This document shows, in pieces, positions 17,750-26,514 of a stretch of DNA of 64,000 bases. Where the stretch lies: NCBI RefSeq assembly GCF_000826645.1, contig NZ_JXJP01000001.1:471104-535103 (forward strand), given 5' to 3'. Under the pieces are notes generated by a model. That model had not been told where the DNA came from and searched no databases. It worked only from the letters and a program-made list of their open reading frames with translations. Source of the stretch: Psychroserpens mesophilus. GTDB lineage: Bacteria; Bacteroidota; Bacteroidia; Flavobacteriales; Flavobacteriaceae. How positions within the stretch are numbered: position 1 is the stretch's first letter; each line of letters begins with the position of its first letter. The position numbers and the translations under genes were made by a program.

Positions 17750-18550
17750 ATGGAAAAGAGAACAGATAAAAATTCGTACACTGTAATATTTGCCATAATA
17801 ATGGTATTAGTTGTAGGTTCATTATTAGCTTACTTAGCTGCTTCATTAAAGCCTACGATTACAGAAAACCAACGTTTAGAGAAACAACAAAACATTCTCT
17901 ATGCAATGGGTGTAAATAATAATGATGAGAGTAGTGCTGTTTTTGTATCTACTGAAGAAGCACCAAAATTGTTTTCAGATAAAGTGTCTGAGCAAATAGT
18001 TCTTGAGGTTAAAGATGGTAAGATGATAAGTCAGATGACCAGGCAAGAATATATGGATGCTAATAATGGTCAAGAACCTTATTTAATTGATGTCAAAAAA
18101 CAGAAATCAAACGCGAAAGATGGCAAAGCAAGAAAATTGCCTTTGTTTGTAGGAAAAAATAAAGAAGGAAAAACGGTTTATGTAGCTCCGATTTATGGCA
18201 AAGGACTTTGGGATGCTATTTGGGGATATGTTGCTATAGATGAGAACATGGTTGTACAAGGCGCTTATTTTGATCATAAGGGCGAAACACCTGGCTTGGG
18301 AGCAAATATTAAGCAACGCTATTTTATGGACGATTTCTATGGTGAGCATTTGTTAACTGAATCTGGTGCATTTAAAGGTATCACAGTTGCCAAAGGAAAT
18401 GCTGATCCTAAAAATGAAGATAAAATGGATAACGAGGTTGATGCTATTGCAGGTGCTACGATTACAGGTGATGGTGTTTCAGCTATGATAAAAAGTGACT
18501 TGAAATTATACAAGCCTTATTTTGATAACTTAAAAAAACAAGCTAACTAA
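17750..18550 (+). CDS. nqrC: Na+-translocating NADH:quinone reductase subunit C
   Basis: NqrC is a 266-aa subunit with one N-terminal membrane helix (residues ~11-32) and a periplasmic FMN-binding domain. The flavinylation site reads D-A-I-A-G-A-T-I-T; the acceptor is T237 (codon 18458-18460), the usual target of ApbE. G-E-T-P-G-L-G-A near residue 183 is the conserved loop of the FMN-binding domain. It sits between nqrB (2-bp gap) and nqrD (1-bp gap). The apbE gene needed for its maturation is at 23963. Confidence 0.96.
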   Translation: MEKRTDKNSYTVIFAIIMVLVVGSLLAYLAASLKPTITENQRLEKQQNILYAMGVNNNDESSAVFVSTEEAPKLFSDKVSEQIVLEVKDGKMISQMTRQEYMDANNGQEPYLIDVKKQKSNAKDGKARKLPLFVGKNKEGKTVYVAPIYGKGLWDAIWGYVAIDENMVVQGAYFDHKGETPGLGANIKQRYFMDDFYGEHLLTESGAFKGITVAKGNADPKNEDKMDNEVDAIAGATITGDGVSAMIKSDLKLYKPYFDNLKKQAN

Positions 18551-18551
18551 T

Positions 18552-19196
18552 ATGGGACTACTTTCAAAAAAAGACGCAGCTTTAATAAAAGATCCTTTAG
18601 CAGATAATAATCCAATTACAATTCAGGTATTAGGTATTTGTTCTGCTTTAGCAATTACTGCCGAATTAGAAGCATCAATTGTTATGTCAATATCTGTATT
18701 ATTTGTATTAGGTGTTGGTAACGTGGTGATCTCATTAATGCGAAATATCATTCCATCAAAAATCAGAATTATCGTGCAACTTATTGTTGTAGCAACGTTA
18801 GTTATTATTGTTGATTTAGTACTGAAAGCCTTTGCTTATGAATTGAGTAAAACACTTTCTGTATTCGTCGGATTGATCATTACAAACTGTATCATTATGG
18901 GACGTTTTGAAGCTTTTGCTTTAGGTAACGGACCATGGCGATCATTTTTAGATGGTATTGGTAATGCATTAGGATATGCTGTGATATTGATTATTGTAGG
19001 TTTCTTTAGAGAACTTTTAGGTTCTGGAACTTTACTTGGTATTCCTGTTTTAGGAGATCCTATTGAAAAGACAGGATTATATGCTTTTGGTTATGAGAAT
19101 AACGGATTTATGTTATTATCACCAATGGCGTTAATCGTGGTTGGAATCATTATTTGGGTACAACGTACAAGAAATAAAGCATTAGTAGAAGATTAA
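18552..19196 (+). CDS. nqrD: Na+-translocating NADH:quinone reductase subunit D
   Basis: NqrD is a 214-aa six-helix membrane subunit. Together with NqrE it forms the inverted-topology pair that binds the intramembrane Fe-S centre and takes part in Na+ movement. Signatures include D-P-L-A-D-N-N-P-I near residue 15, N-C-I-I-M-G-R-F-E-A-F-A near residue 114 (the conserved Cys), and F-R-E-L-L-G-S-G. A REP-like hairpin separates it from nqrE, the only interruption in an otherwise tightly packed operon. Confidence 0.96.
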   Translation: MGLLSKKDAALIKDPLADNNPITIQVLGICSALAITAELEASIVMSISVLFVLGVGNVVISLMRNIIPSKIRIIVQLIVVATLVIIVDLVLKAFAYELSKTLSVFVGLIITNCIIMGRFEAFALGNGPWRSFLDGIGNALGYAVILIIVGFFRELLGSGTLLGIPVLGDPIEKTGLYAFGYENNGFMLLSPMALIVVGIIIWVQRTRNKALVED

Positions 19197-19204
19197 ACAG
19201 ATAA

Positions 19205-19234
19205 GTCATCCTGAACATGTTTCAGGATCACATC
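19205..19234 (+). repeat. REP-like hairpin repeat, copy 1 (between nqrD and nqrE)
   Basis: A 30-base element has an 8-bp stem (19208-19215 with 19221-19228) and a 5-nt loop. It matches copy 2 at 21293 at 24 of 30 positions, in the same orientation. I recall closely similar GTCATCCTGAA/TTCAGGATC elements scattered through flavobacterial genomes. It lies inside the operon transcript and could act as a processing or stabilising hairpin. Confidence 0.7.
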
Positions 19235-19246
19235 AAAATAAAAAAT

Positions 19247-19960
19247 ATGGAACACATAGAATTATTTTTTAAATCGATATTTATAGACAACATGGTATTT
19301 GCTACATTCTTAGGAATGTGTTCTTATCTGGCTGTATCTAAAAAGGTATCAACAGCAGTTGGTCTTGGAGCTGCAGTAATTTTCGTATTGGCAATAACAG
19401 TGCCTTTAAACTGGTTATTGGATCAGTACGTACTTCAGCCTGGAGCTTTATCTTGGTTAGGAGCAGAATATGCAGATTATGATTTAAGTTTCTTATCATT
19501 TATCATGTTCATTGCAACTATTGCAACCATGGTGCAACTGGTAGAAATTGTAGTTGAAAAATTTTCTCCATCACTATATAATTCTCTTGGTATTTTCTTA
19601 CCATTAATTGCAGTAAACTGTGCCATTTTAGGTGGCTCTTTATTTATGCAATCTAGAGAAATAGCAACCTTAGGATTGGCTACTACGTATGGTATTGGAT
19701 CTGGTATTGGATGGTTCTTGGCAATATTAGCTATTGCAGCTATTCGCGAGAAAATTAGATATTCTAATGTGCCACCTGCTTTAAGAGGATTAGGTATAAC
19801 ATTTATCATTACAGGACTTATGGCTATTGGTTTTATGAGTTTTGGAGGAATGTTAACTGGTGGAGACGAAGAAGCAAAAGAAGAAACAACAGTTGCAGCA
19901 CAAGTTGTACCAACTGAAATGAATACAGAATTAGCTAACAACACTAAAATAGAAGAGTAG
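19247..19960 (+). CDS. nqrE: Na+-translocating NADH:quinone reductase subunit E
   Basis: NqrE is a 237-aa six-helix membrane partner of NqrD. Typical segments are [16 protein letters not shown] at the start, V-N-C-A-I-L-G-G (conserved Cys) and [15 protein letters not shown]. The start is the ATG at 19247. An earlier in-frame ATG at 19217 lies inside the REP-like hairpin and would add ten residues absent from the usual N-terminus. A charged Glu/Thr-rich C-terminal tail of ~30 residues extends past the last helix. nqrF begins 1 bp after its stop. Confidence 0.95.
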   Translation: MEHIELFFKSIFIDNMVFATFLGMCSYLAVSKKVSTAVGLGAAVIFVLAITVPLNWLLDQYVLQPGALSWLGAEYADYDLSFLSFIMFIATIATMVQLVEIVVEKFSPSLYNSLGIFLPLIAVNCAILGGSLFMQSREIATLGLATTYGIGSGIGWFLAILAIAAIREKIRYSNVPPALRGLGITFIITGLMAIGFMSFGGMLTGGDEEAKEETTVAAQVVPTEMNTELANNTKIEE

Positions 19961-19961
19961 T

Positions 19962-21272
19962 ATGATTTTAGCAGCAGGAACCTTAGGAACCGTTTTAGCA
20001 ACAGTAGCAGCATTTTTACTAGTAACATTAATTCTAGTATCTCTGTTATTATTTGTAAAACAAAAATTATCACCATCTGGTCCAGTAAAAATATTGATCA
20101 ATGGAGAACGAGAAATTGAAGTCGCTTCTGGAAATACGTTATTAACAACTCTTGGAGCTGAAAAAATATTCCTACCATCGGCATGTGGTGGTGGTGGAAC
20201 TTGTATCCAATGTGAATGTCATGTGCTTTCTGGTGGTGGTGAAGCTTTACCGACAGAAACACCTCATTTCAGCAGAAAAGAATTACAAGAAGGTGCGCGT
20301 TTATCTTGTCAGGTTAAGGTGAAACAGGATATGGAAATTACAATTCCTGAAGAAGTCTTCGGAATTAAAAAATGGGAAGCTACCGTTGTACGTAATTATA
20401 ACGTAGCATCATTCATTAAAGAATTTGTTGTTGAGATTCCTGAAGATATGGGCTATAAAGCTGGTGGGTATATTCAAATTGAAATTCCACCTTGTGAAGT
20501 TAAGTTCTCAGATATGGATATCACGGCGCATCCTGAAGAGCACGAAACTCCTGATAAGTTTCAGGCTGAATGGGATAAGTTTGGTCTTTGGCCATTAGTC
20601 ATGAAAAATGACGAAACTGTTGAAAGAGCTTACTCAATGGCTTCTTATCCAGCAGAAGGTCGTGAGATCATGTTAAATGTTCGTATTGCAACTCCGCCTT
20701 GGGATCGTGCTAAAAATGCATGGATGGATGTTAATCCAGGTATTGCATCATCATACATTTTCAACCAAAAGCCAGGTGATAAAGTTGTAATTTCTGGTCC
20801 TTATGGAGAATTCTTTATTAATGAGTCAGATAGCGAAATGTTATACGTTGGTGGTGGAGCAGGTATGGCACCAATGCGTTCACATTTATATCAATTGTTT
20901 AGAACCATCAAAACGGGTCGAAAAGTAACCTATTGGTATGGTGGACGTTCGAAAAGAGAATTATTTTATATTGAACACTTTAGAAAATTAGAAAGAGATT
21001 TTCCAAACTTCAAATTTTACATGGCACTTTCTGAACCTATGGAAGAAGATAATTGGAAAGTTAAAAAAGATATTCACGATGAAGAAGGAGATGGTTTTGT
21101 TGGGTTCATACATAACTGTGTAATTGATAATTACTTAAACCACCATGAAGCTCCTGAAGATATTGAATTGTATTTCTGTGGACCTCCATTAATGAACCAA
21201 GCCGTTCAGAAAATGGGTGAAGATTTTGGTATTCCAGATGAGCATATCAGATTTGATGATTTCGGAGGATAA
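19962..21272 (+). CDS. nqrF: Na+-translocating NADH:quinone reductase subunit F
   Basis: NqrF is the 436-aa electron-entry subunit: it oxidises NADH with FAD and passes electrons through a 2Fe-2S centre. Visible in order are an N-terminal membrane helix (~residues 5-28) and a ferredoxin domain with C-G-G-G-G-T-C-I-Q-C and a later C in R-L-S-C-Q. Then come the FAD-binding R-A-Y-S-M-A-S-Y and the NADH-binding G-G-G-A-G-M-A-P-M-R with C-terminal C-G-P-P. It ends the operon; a second REP-like hairpin and a strong terminator follow. Confidence 0.97.
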   Translation: MILAAGTLGTVLATVAAFLLVTLILVSLLLFVKQKLSPSGPVKILINGEREIEVASGNTLLTTLGAEKIFLPSACGGGGTCIQCECHVLSGGGEALPTETPHFSRKELQEGARLSCQVKVKQDMEITIPEEVFGIKKWEATVVRNYNVASFIKEFVVEIPEDMGYKAGGYIQIEIPPCEVKFSDMDITAHPEEHETPDKFQAEWDKFGLWPLVMKNDETVERAYSMASYPAEGREIMLNVRIATPPWDRAKNAWMDVNPGIASSYIFNQKPGDKVVISGPYGEFFINESDSEMLYVGGGAGMAPMRSHLYQLFRTIKTGRKVTYWYGGRSKRELFYIEHFRKLERDFPNFKFYMALSEPMEEDNWKVKKDIHDEEGDGFVGFIHNCVIDNYLNHHEAPEDIELYFCGPPLMNQAVQKMGEDFGIPDEHIRFDDFGG

Positions 21273-21292
21273 TATTCAAAATTCAATATAAT

Positions 21293-21322
21293 GTCATTCT
21301 GAATTTATTTCAGAATCTCATC
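21293..21322 (+). repeat. REP-like hairpin repeat, copy 2 (after nqrF)
   Basis: A second copy of the element at 19205. The 8-bp stem is 21296-21303 with 21309-21316. Relative to copy 1 one C-G stem pair is replaced by T-A on both arms, so pairing is preserved although the sequence changed. It lies 20 bp after the nqrF stop and just before the operon terminator. Confidence 0.7.
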
Positions 21323-21328
21323 TAAAAC

Positions 21329-21358
21329 AAAAAACCAACTCCATGGAGTTGGTTTTTT
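21329..21358. terminator. Terminator of the nqr operon
   Basis: A perfect palindrome (ACCAACTCC with its complement, extended by A- and T-runs) is followed by T residues. It lies between nqrF and the convergent gene at 21368 and could work in both directions. Confidence 0.85.
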
Positions 21359-21367
21359 TATTTGAAT

Positions 21368-21745
21368 TTAATCATCAAAGGGTTTACTGATTTGGGTAGA
21401 TTGTTGTTTGGGAAGTTCTGTTTTCTGCTGTTTTTTCATTTTGGCTTCCTGCCGATTTTGATACCTAATTTGATAATAAGCTATAAAACCTAAAATAGAT
21501 AGCGCTAAAATTAAATTAAGTCTGAAAATAACTTTTCTATTCGTTTTATTTGCTATCAAAAGCGACAGTATAAGTCCGATAACCGAACCGACAACAGCAT
21601 AACCCAGAACAATTGCACCACCAGCCAGACCTTGATTTTTTCCAGCACCAACAATGTCTGCTATGGAGATGCCTATAAAGAAGAAGGTAATTATTGCAAG
21701 TATATAAAGTAAAAAGCTATATAGTTTTAATAATTTATGAGCCAT
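21368..21745 (-). CDS. Small three-helix membrane protein, hypothetical
   Basis: A 125-aa protein with three hydrophobic helices (~residues 8-30, 42-65, 73-90). A charged, Gln/Lys-rich cytoplasmic-type tail follows that includes K-K-Q-Q-K-T-E. A glycine-rich stretch (G-A-G-K-N-Q-G-L-A-G-G-A) joins helices 1 and 2. I do not recognise a characterised family. It stands alone, convergent with nqrF across the terminator and divergent from the DUF4846 gene. Confidence 0.6.
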   Translation of the reverse strand: MAHKLLKLYSFLLYILAIITFFFIGISIADIVGAGKNQGLAGGAIVLGYAVVGSVIGLILSLLIANKTNRKVIFRLNLILALSILGFIAYYQIRYQNRQEAKMKKQQKTELPKQQSTQISKPFDD

Positions 21746-21951
21746 AATTAAAAGCTTATCATTTTAGTAATAGCTTCATGTTGTTAGGTTTAATATTCAA
21801 TTTAAAGATACTAAAAAAATTAAGTTTTATTGATGTAAATGGTTTTAAAAGAGAGGTTTGTGGTTTTGTGAGTATTCAGATATGATTAATTTAAAACAAT
21901 ACTTTTTTGTGTTTCAAATACGAAAACTCAAAAATCTGACGTTCTAAAACT

Positions 21952-22821
21952 ATGAGTAAGGTTTTTTCAACAGTAATTATTATATGCATTCTGGCTGCTT
22001 ATACAGTTCAGTCTAGATCTCTTGAAAAGATTACTGATACTGTTGTAACGAAATTAGATGCTACACCAAATCTGATTAATAAGGATAGCCTAACCATCTT
22101 TACCAGAGTAAATGTGCCAGAAGGTTACCAACGTGTTCCTTATCCAAAAGAAAGCTTTCAGGAATATTTGAGAAACTATAGCTTAAAACCTTTTGGAAGT
22201 AAGATTATAAACTATGACGAATCCCATTATTTCTGGCAAGGTGGACATATTGGTATTTTAGAAATTCCAGTGCCTGAAAATGGCTTACAGCAATGTGCTG
22301 ATGCACTTATTAGAATACGAAGTGAATACCTTTGGGATCACAATAGAAAAGCCGAGATTGGTTTTAATTTTACTTCAGGGCATTATTGTTTATGGACTAA
22401 CTATGCTGAAGGTTACAGACCTAAGATTAATGGAAATAAAGTTAATTTCTATAAAACTGCCAAAACCAATCATTCTAAAGAGAATTTTTATAATTATCTC
22501 AATTTAATTTATATGTATTCTGGCACCTTATCTCTTTTTAATGAACTTGAATCTGTTGAGGAATCAGACTTGCAAATAGGAGATATGCTCATTAAAGGAG
22601 GTTCTCCAGGTCATATTGTTATGATTTGCGATGAGATTATCAATGATAAAGGCGACAAGCTGTATCTTTTGTTTCAAGGGAATACACCAGCGCAAAGTGT
22701 ACATTTGGTTAAAAACCTGGAAGATTCAAATATATCGCCTTGGTATCAACTTAAAGAAAATCAAATTATTCAGGTTTCTAATTATACCTTTGGAAATTCA
22801 AAATTCGTAAGATTCAAATAG
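21952..22821 (+). CDS. DUF4846-like secreted protein
   Basis: A 289-aa protein with an N-terminal hydrophobic signal segment (~residues 5-20). Segments such as L-K-P-F-G-S-K-I, G-I-L-E-I-P-V, L-Q-Q-C-A-D-A-L-I-R-I-R-S-E-Y and F-N-F-T-S-G-H match the DUF4846 family as I remember it. The family has a possible NlpC/papain-like flavour: the late G-S-P-G-H-I-V-M-I segment has an invariant His. No biochemical function is established. The ATG start is preceded by ~200 bp without other signals. It ends 7 bp from a convergent lipoprotein gene. Confidence 0.7.
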   Translation: MSKVFSTVIIICILAAYTVQSRSLEKITDTVVTKLDATPNLINKDSLTIFTRVNVPEGYQRVPYPKESFQEYLRNYSLKPFGSKIINYDESHYFWQGGHIGILEIPVPENGLQQCADALIRIRSEYLWDHNRKAEIGFNFTSGHYCLWTNYAEGYRPKINGNKVNFYKTAKTNHSKENFYNYLNLIYMYSGTLSLFNELESVEESDLQIGDMLIKGGSPGHIVMICDEIINDKGDKLYLLFQGNTPAQSVHLVKNLEDSNISPWYQLKENQIIQVSNYTFGNSKFVRFK

Positions 22822-22828
22822 CTACGTT

Positions 22829-23467
22829 TTACTGTACTAAATGTTCTGCAAGTTCGTCTGAATCTCTAAAAATTCGTCCAGTATTATTTGCGATAAAGAT
22901 TCCGTCTTGTCCGAAATTATTTAGCATAAACAATGCATTTTGAATGTTAGCTATCCCATCTTCAGTAATGTTCCCAGAAAAAGCGTATAGAATTCGAGCT
23001 TCGTTGCCGTTTCCATTGACTTCAGTAACTTTGAAAAATACAGTAAATGAATTGCCACTACCAGTTATATACGAGTTTTCAAGGAAGTTTTCTACTGATT
23101 GTGTGTTGTGCACATCGCCACTTTGATTTAGCTCTTCTCCAACAAAGTTAACGGTTAGCGAATTGTTGTTTTGTTCACCAAACATTAAGTTTATTCGAAA
23201 AAATGTTGTGCCAATTGGGAAATCATTTGACACATTAGTAGCTTCTAAAACTCTCGGACTAATTTGATATGAACCTTCTATATTTGGTGGATTAATTCCT
23301 TCGTGAATAATGAATCCTTGATTTTCAATAGCCTCAATAATTTCGGGGTTTGCCCAGTTTTTAAGATCTGCTAATGTTCCTTCTTGAATGACAGTAGTAC
23401 TGTCATCATCTGAAGAACAATTAAATAAAGCAAATGTTAATACGAGTAAAATGAAATACTTTTTCAT
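22829..23467 (-). CDS. Hypothetical lipoprotein
   Basis: A 212-aa lipoprotein with Cys17 in L-F-N-C-S-S-D-D-D, the Asp-rich stretch after the lipobox being common among exported flavobacterial lipoproteins. The remainder is largely beta-strand-like with no cysteines or catalytic motif. I recognise no family. It is a single gene between the convergent DUF4846-like gene and the divergent 23585 gene. Confidence 0.6.
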   Translation of the reverse strand: MKKYFILLVLTFALFNCSSDDDSTTVIQEGTLADLKNWANPEIIEAIENQGFIIHEGINPPNIEGSYQISPRVLEATNVSNDFPIGTTFFRINLMFGEQNNNSLTVNFVGEELNQSGDVHNTQSVENFLENSYITGSGNSFTVFFKVTEVNGNGNEARILYAFSGNITEDGIANIQNALFMLNNFGQDGIFIANNTGRIFRDSDELAEHLVQ

Positions 23468-23572
23468 ATGTTTTAGATTTTATGGTTAATTAATTGTACA
23501 TCGTTATGACCTTAAAATGTCATCGTTGAGTATTCGACAAATAATTCTTATGATGGTTATAGGGCAAGTTCG

Positions 23573-23580
23573 TATCTTTG
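23573..23580 (+). promoter_or_regulatory. TAnnTTTG -7 box abutting the 23585 start
   Basis: TATCTTTG ends 4 bp before the ATG at 23585. A transcript started at the usual distance would begin at or next to the ATG, so a leaderless mRNA is predicted for the 23585-apbE pair. Confidence 0.65.
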
Positions 23581-23584
23581 CCAT

Positions 23585-23962
23585 ATGAGTAAAGCACTAA
23601 CAAAACAAGAACTCCATAATCTTGCCATGAACCATGTTGGAAAAGATTTAGAACAGCGTGGTTTTGAATTTGTCGCCATTAATAGCAAGCTGAAAAAGCA
23701 TCCACAATTTGTATGTATTGATAAAAATAGTCAGTACTTTTTCGTCATTGTGAAAGCAGTGATCCTTCCTGAAAACCCTAATAATTATGATGTGGTTTGG
23801 ATGGAAACGTTTAAAAAACATGCCTTCGATAAAGATGCTAAAGTTTTGTATGCTGGTGTTGGTCTAGGAAACCCTAAAGGCCAAGATTTGCCTGTTTATC
23901 TAAATGAAGAATACCTAATAGAATATAATGGTATTCAGGTTATTGAACCAAATCTAAATTAA
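23585..23962 (+). CDS. Conserved small protein linked to apbE (family sometimes mislabelled NqrF)
   Basis: A 125-aa soluble-looking protein without signal peptide or membrane helix. It starts M-S-K-A-L-T-K-Q-E-L-H and has a core resembling a small alpha/beta, nuclease-like fold (E-Q-R-G-F-E-F-V, P-Q-F-V-C, V-V-W-M-E, V-L-Y-A-G-V-G-L). My recollection is that relatives in flavobacteria are annotated as Na+-NQR subunit F. It has none of the ferredoxin cysteines, FAD or NADH motifs, so that name is probably inherited from context. It directly abuts apbE, which suggests a role around NQR maturation (inference). Confidence 0.7.
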   Translation: MSKALTKQELHNLAMNHVGKDLEQRGFEFVAINSKLKKHPQFVCIDKNSQYFFVIVKAVILPENPNNYDVVWMETFKKHAFDKDAKVLYAGVGLGNPKGQDLPVYLNEEYLIEYNGIQVIEPNLN

Positions 23963-24958
23963 ATGAAGCCAATTAAATTTTTAATTTTACTATTGCTGAT
24001 GTTCTCTTGTAAAGAGGAGTCCAAACAAGTTCAATTATCCTTAGAAAACACCAAAATTTCTGGACCCGTTTTTGGGACTTCATTTTCTGTGATATATAAT
24101 TCTGAAAAAGATTACTCGAAGCAGTTTGACAGTTTGTTCGCAGTCGTTAATCAATCTTTGTCGACTTACATTCCAGATTCAGATATTTCAAAGTTGAATC
24201 GCAATGAGCCTGTTAATATAGATAAGCATTTTGAATCCGTATTTTCGGCCTCGAAAAAAATTTATAAAACTACTGAAGGTGCTTTTGATCCAACCATTGG
24301 TGATGTAGTAAATGCATGGAGTTTTGGAGCTGATAAAAATAAATTTCTAACCGATAGTACCACCATCGACAGCCTCATGCGTTTTGTAGGTTTTGATAAG
24401 GTGAAGATGATAGATCATAAAATAAAAAAACACCCACAAACTTATCTCGAGTTCAATGCCATTGCAAAAGGCTATGGTGTTGATGTGATTGCAGATTTTC
24501 TTGAAGATAAAAATATCAGTAATTATCTTGTTGAAATAGGAGGAGAGATTCGTGCTAACGGAATCAATATCGAAAAAGAATCGCCTTGGCGAGTCGGATT
24601 GGATGAACCTCGTTTTGATGGCGAGCAATCGGTTTTAAAAGCTATTACGCTTTCAAATGTAGGAATGGCAACTTCAGGAACCTATAGAAAATTTAAAACA
24701 GACGAACAGGGCAATCGCTATGCTCACATAATAGACACGAAAACAGGTTATCCAAGTAAAACGAATATTTTAAGTGTGTCTGTTATTGCTGAAGATTGTA
24801 TGACTGCTGATGCTTATGCTACAGCGTTTCAAGCGATGGGAATCGAAAAAGTCACTGAGTTTTTAAAATCACATCCAGAATTAAAAGTATTCATGGTTTT
24901 TGAGAACGAAAACCAAGAGTTTGAAACAATTAACTTAAATCATTTTCCAAAAGAATAG
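23963..24958 (+). CDS. apbE: FAD:protein FMN transferase ApbE (lipoprotein)
   Basis: ApbE attaches FMN from FAD through a phosphoester bond to Thr in NqrB, NqrC and related proteins, outside the inner membrane. The 331-aa product has a lipobox at Cys16. ApbE landmarks are F-D-P-T-I-G near residue 112, N-A-I-A-K-G-Y-G-V-D near residue 168, and E-I-G-G-E-I-R-A-N-G. The metal/FAD-site segment H-I-I-D-T-K-T-G-Y-P leads to D-C-M-T-A-D-A-Y-A-T-A. It starts at the base after the previous stop. Its targets would be the NQR subunits encoded 5-7 kb upstream. Confidence 0.95.
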   Translation: MKPIKFLILLLLMFSCKEESKQVQLSLENTKISGPVFGTSFSVIYNSEKDYSKQFDSLFAVVNQSLSTYIPDSDISKLNRNEPVNIDKHFESVFSASKKIYKTTEGAFDPTIGDVVNAWSFGADKNKFLTDSTTIDSLMRFVGFDKVKMIDHKIKKHPQTYLEFNAIAKGYGVDVIADFLEDKNISNYLVEIGGEIRANGINIEKESPWRVGLDEPRFDGEQSVLKAITLSNVGMATSGTYRKFKTDEQGNRYAHIIDTKTGYPSKTNILSVSVIAEDCMTADAYATAFQAMGIEKVTEFLKSHPELKVFMVFENENQEFETINLNHFPKE

Positions 24959-24996
24959 TATTCATAATTTTGTATATTTAGCATAAATGTCTAAAT

Positions 24997-26511
24997 ATGA
25001 ATAAATTACTACCATTGTTATTCGCTTTCCCATTTCTGTGTTTTAGCCAATGTCCACCTACTGGAGGCACGTTTACATCACAAGCCCAAATAGATGCTTT
25101 AGCTATAGATTATCCTAACTGTACAGAAGTTGGTTACTTTTTTATTTCTGGTGATGATATAACAGATTTAAGTGGGCTGAGCCAGATAGAATCATGTACG
25201 TATTTTTCAATTAGTGGTAATCTTGTTTTACAAAATACTATTGGTTTAAACCCTAATTTATTCATACGTTATGTTGAAGGTACTGGGACTTCATTTGATA
25301 TTAATAACAATGCGTCATTATTGACTATTGATGGTTTAGAAAATTTTGTTTGTGGATCTGGTTTTGAAAGTTCTTTTAGTATTAGTGATAATCCTATGTT
25401 AACTAGTGTTGAAGGTGCTCCAAACTCCTTTAGTCCTTTAACATGGTTTTATATTGATAACAATGATTCGCTAATTAATTTGAATGGTTTAGAAAATTAT
25501 GGTGCAGGAGAATTTACATCGATTTCAGATAATGATAGTCTTATTGATTTAACTGGTCTTCACGAAATTAATGGAGAAATTATAAGTATATCAGATAATG
25601 ATAACCTTCAAACTCTAAATGGTACTATGTTCAGTGGTTTTGAAGATTATCTATATATAGAGAATAATCTTAGCCTAACTGATATCAGTGGTATATGGGC
25701 TGGAGATTGGTTGGTTTATGATCTAGTAATTAGAAATAATCCAAATTTATCAATGTGTAGTTCAGAAAATGTCTGCAATTTTTTTACGAGTAATATTGAA
25801 GAATATGAAATGTTACGTGGAACTTTTGAAAACAACGCTCCAGGATGTAATAGTGTTTTTGAAGCAGAATATGGTTGTGGTGTTAATTCAAATGATAATT
25901 GTGGATATACACCTTATTTATTGACTATAGGAGAAACCATAACAGCTAATAATGAATTTGCGACGACATCTTCGCAAACACCTAGTTGCAATGACATTGC
26001 GAATCGCAAGGATGTTTGGTTTGTATTTGACTCAGAAGATAATACGATTATTGATGTTTTTGTTCAAGCAGGCTTTTATTTACAACTTTGGGAAGGAGAC
26101 TATTGTGGCGATATAACGCAAGTAGACAATGCTTGTGGTACGCAACTTATTGATATTTCAGTTACTATGGAAACACGATATTACATCCAAGTCTGGAATG
26201 ATGATACTGTAGATAGAGGAGGTTCAAGCTGGTTTGATCTTACAGTTCAAGATGCAAGCTTATCAACTCAAGAGTTTCAACTGGCAGAGGTTAAATTATT
26301 TCCTAATCCAGTAAACGATGTTTTACATATGCAATCAAATTCAATAATGGAAAATGTTGAAATTTTTAATCTTTTAGGACAGAGAATTAAAGCGTTTACT
26401 TTTGAACCAAATAACAATACAATCGATATGTCTGCCTTAACTGATGGCATTTATCTGGTACAATTAAGCGTGAATGGGAACGAACTGACCTATAAAGTGA
26501 TTAAAGATTAG
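24997..26511 (+). CDS. T9SS-secreted protein with receptor-L/LRR-like repeats
   Basis: A 504-aa secreted protein with a ~17-residue signal peptide (…CFSQ). Residues ~30-260 are irregular leucine-rich/receptor-L-type repeats with a recurring I-S-(G/D)-N-x-x-L-x-x-(L/I) pattern. An Ig/PPC-like beta domain (~300-420) follows, then a T9SS type A sorting domain ending with F-P-N-P-V-N-D, I-F-N-L-L-G-Q and Y-K-V-I-K-D. Export by the T9SS, with removal of the sorting domain, is the established fate of such proteins. The ligand is unknown; adhesion or polymer binding is plausible. A TAATTTTG box (24965-24972) lies upstream. Confidence 0.8.
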   Translation: MNKLLPLLFAFPFLCFSQCPPTGGTFTSQAQIDALAIDYPNCTEVGYFFISGDDITDLSGLSQIESCTYFSISGNLVLQNTIGLNPNLFIRYVEGTGTSFDINNNASLLTIDGLENFVCGSGFESSFSISDNPMLTSVEGAPNSFSPLTWFYIDNNDSLINLNGLENYGAGEFTSISDNDSLIDLTGLHEINGEIISISDNDNLQTLNGTMFSGFEDYLYIENNLSLTDISGIWAGDWLVYDLVIRNNPNLSMCSSENVCNFFTSNIEEYEMLRGTFENNAPGCNSVFEAEYGCGVNSNDNCGYTPYLLTIGETITANNEFATTSSQTPSCNDIANRKDVWFVFDSEDNTIIDVFVQAGFYLQLWEGDYCGDITQVDNACGTQLIDISVTMETRYYIQVWNDDTVDRGGSSWFDLTVQDASLSTQEFQLAEVKLFPNPVNDVLHMQSNSIMENVEIFNLLGQRIKAFTFEPNNNTIDMSALTDGIYLVQLSVNGNELTYKVIKD

Positions 26512-26514
26512 CTT

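Noticed and set aside
19477..20076. A 199-codon open frame on the minus strand across nqrE/nqrF
   Set aside because: It lies opposite two well-supported nqr genes and shows no family motif; it is a by-product of their codon usage.
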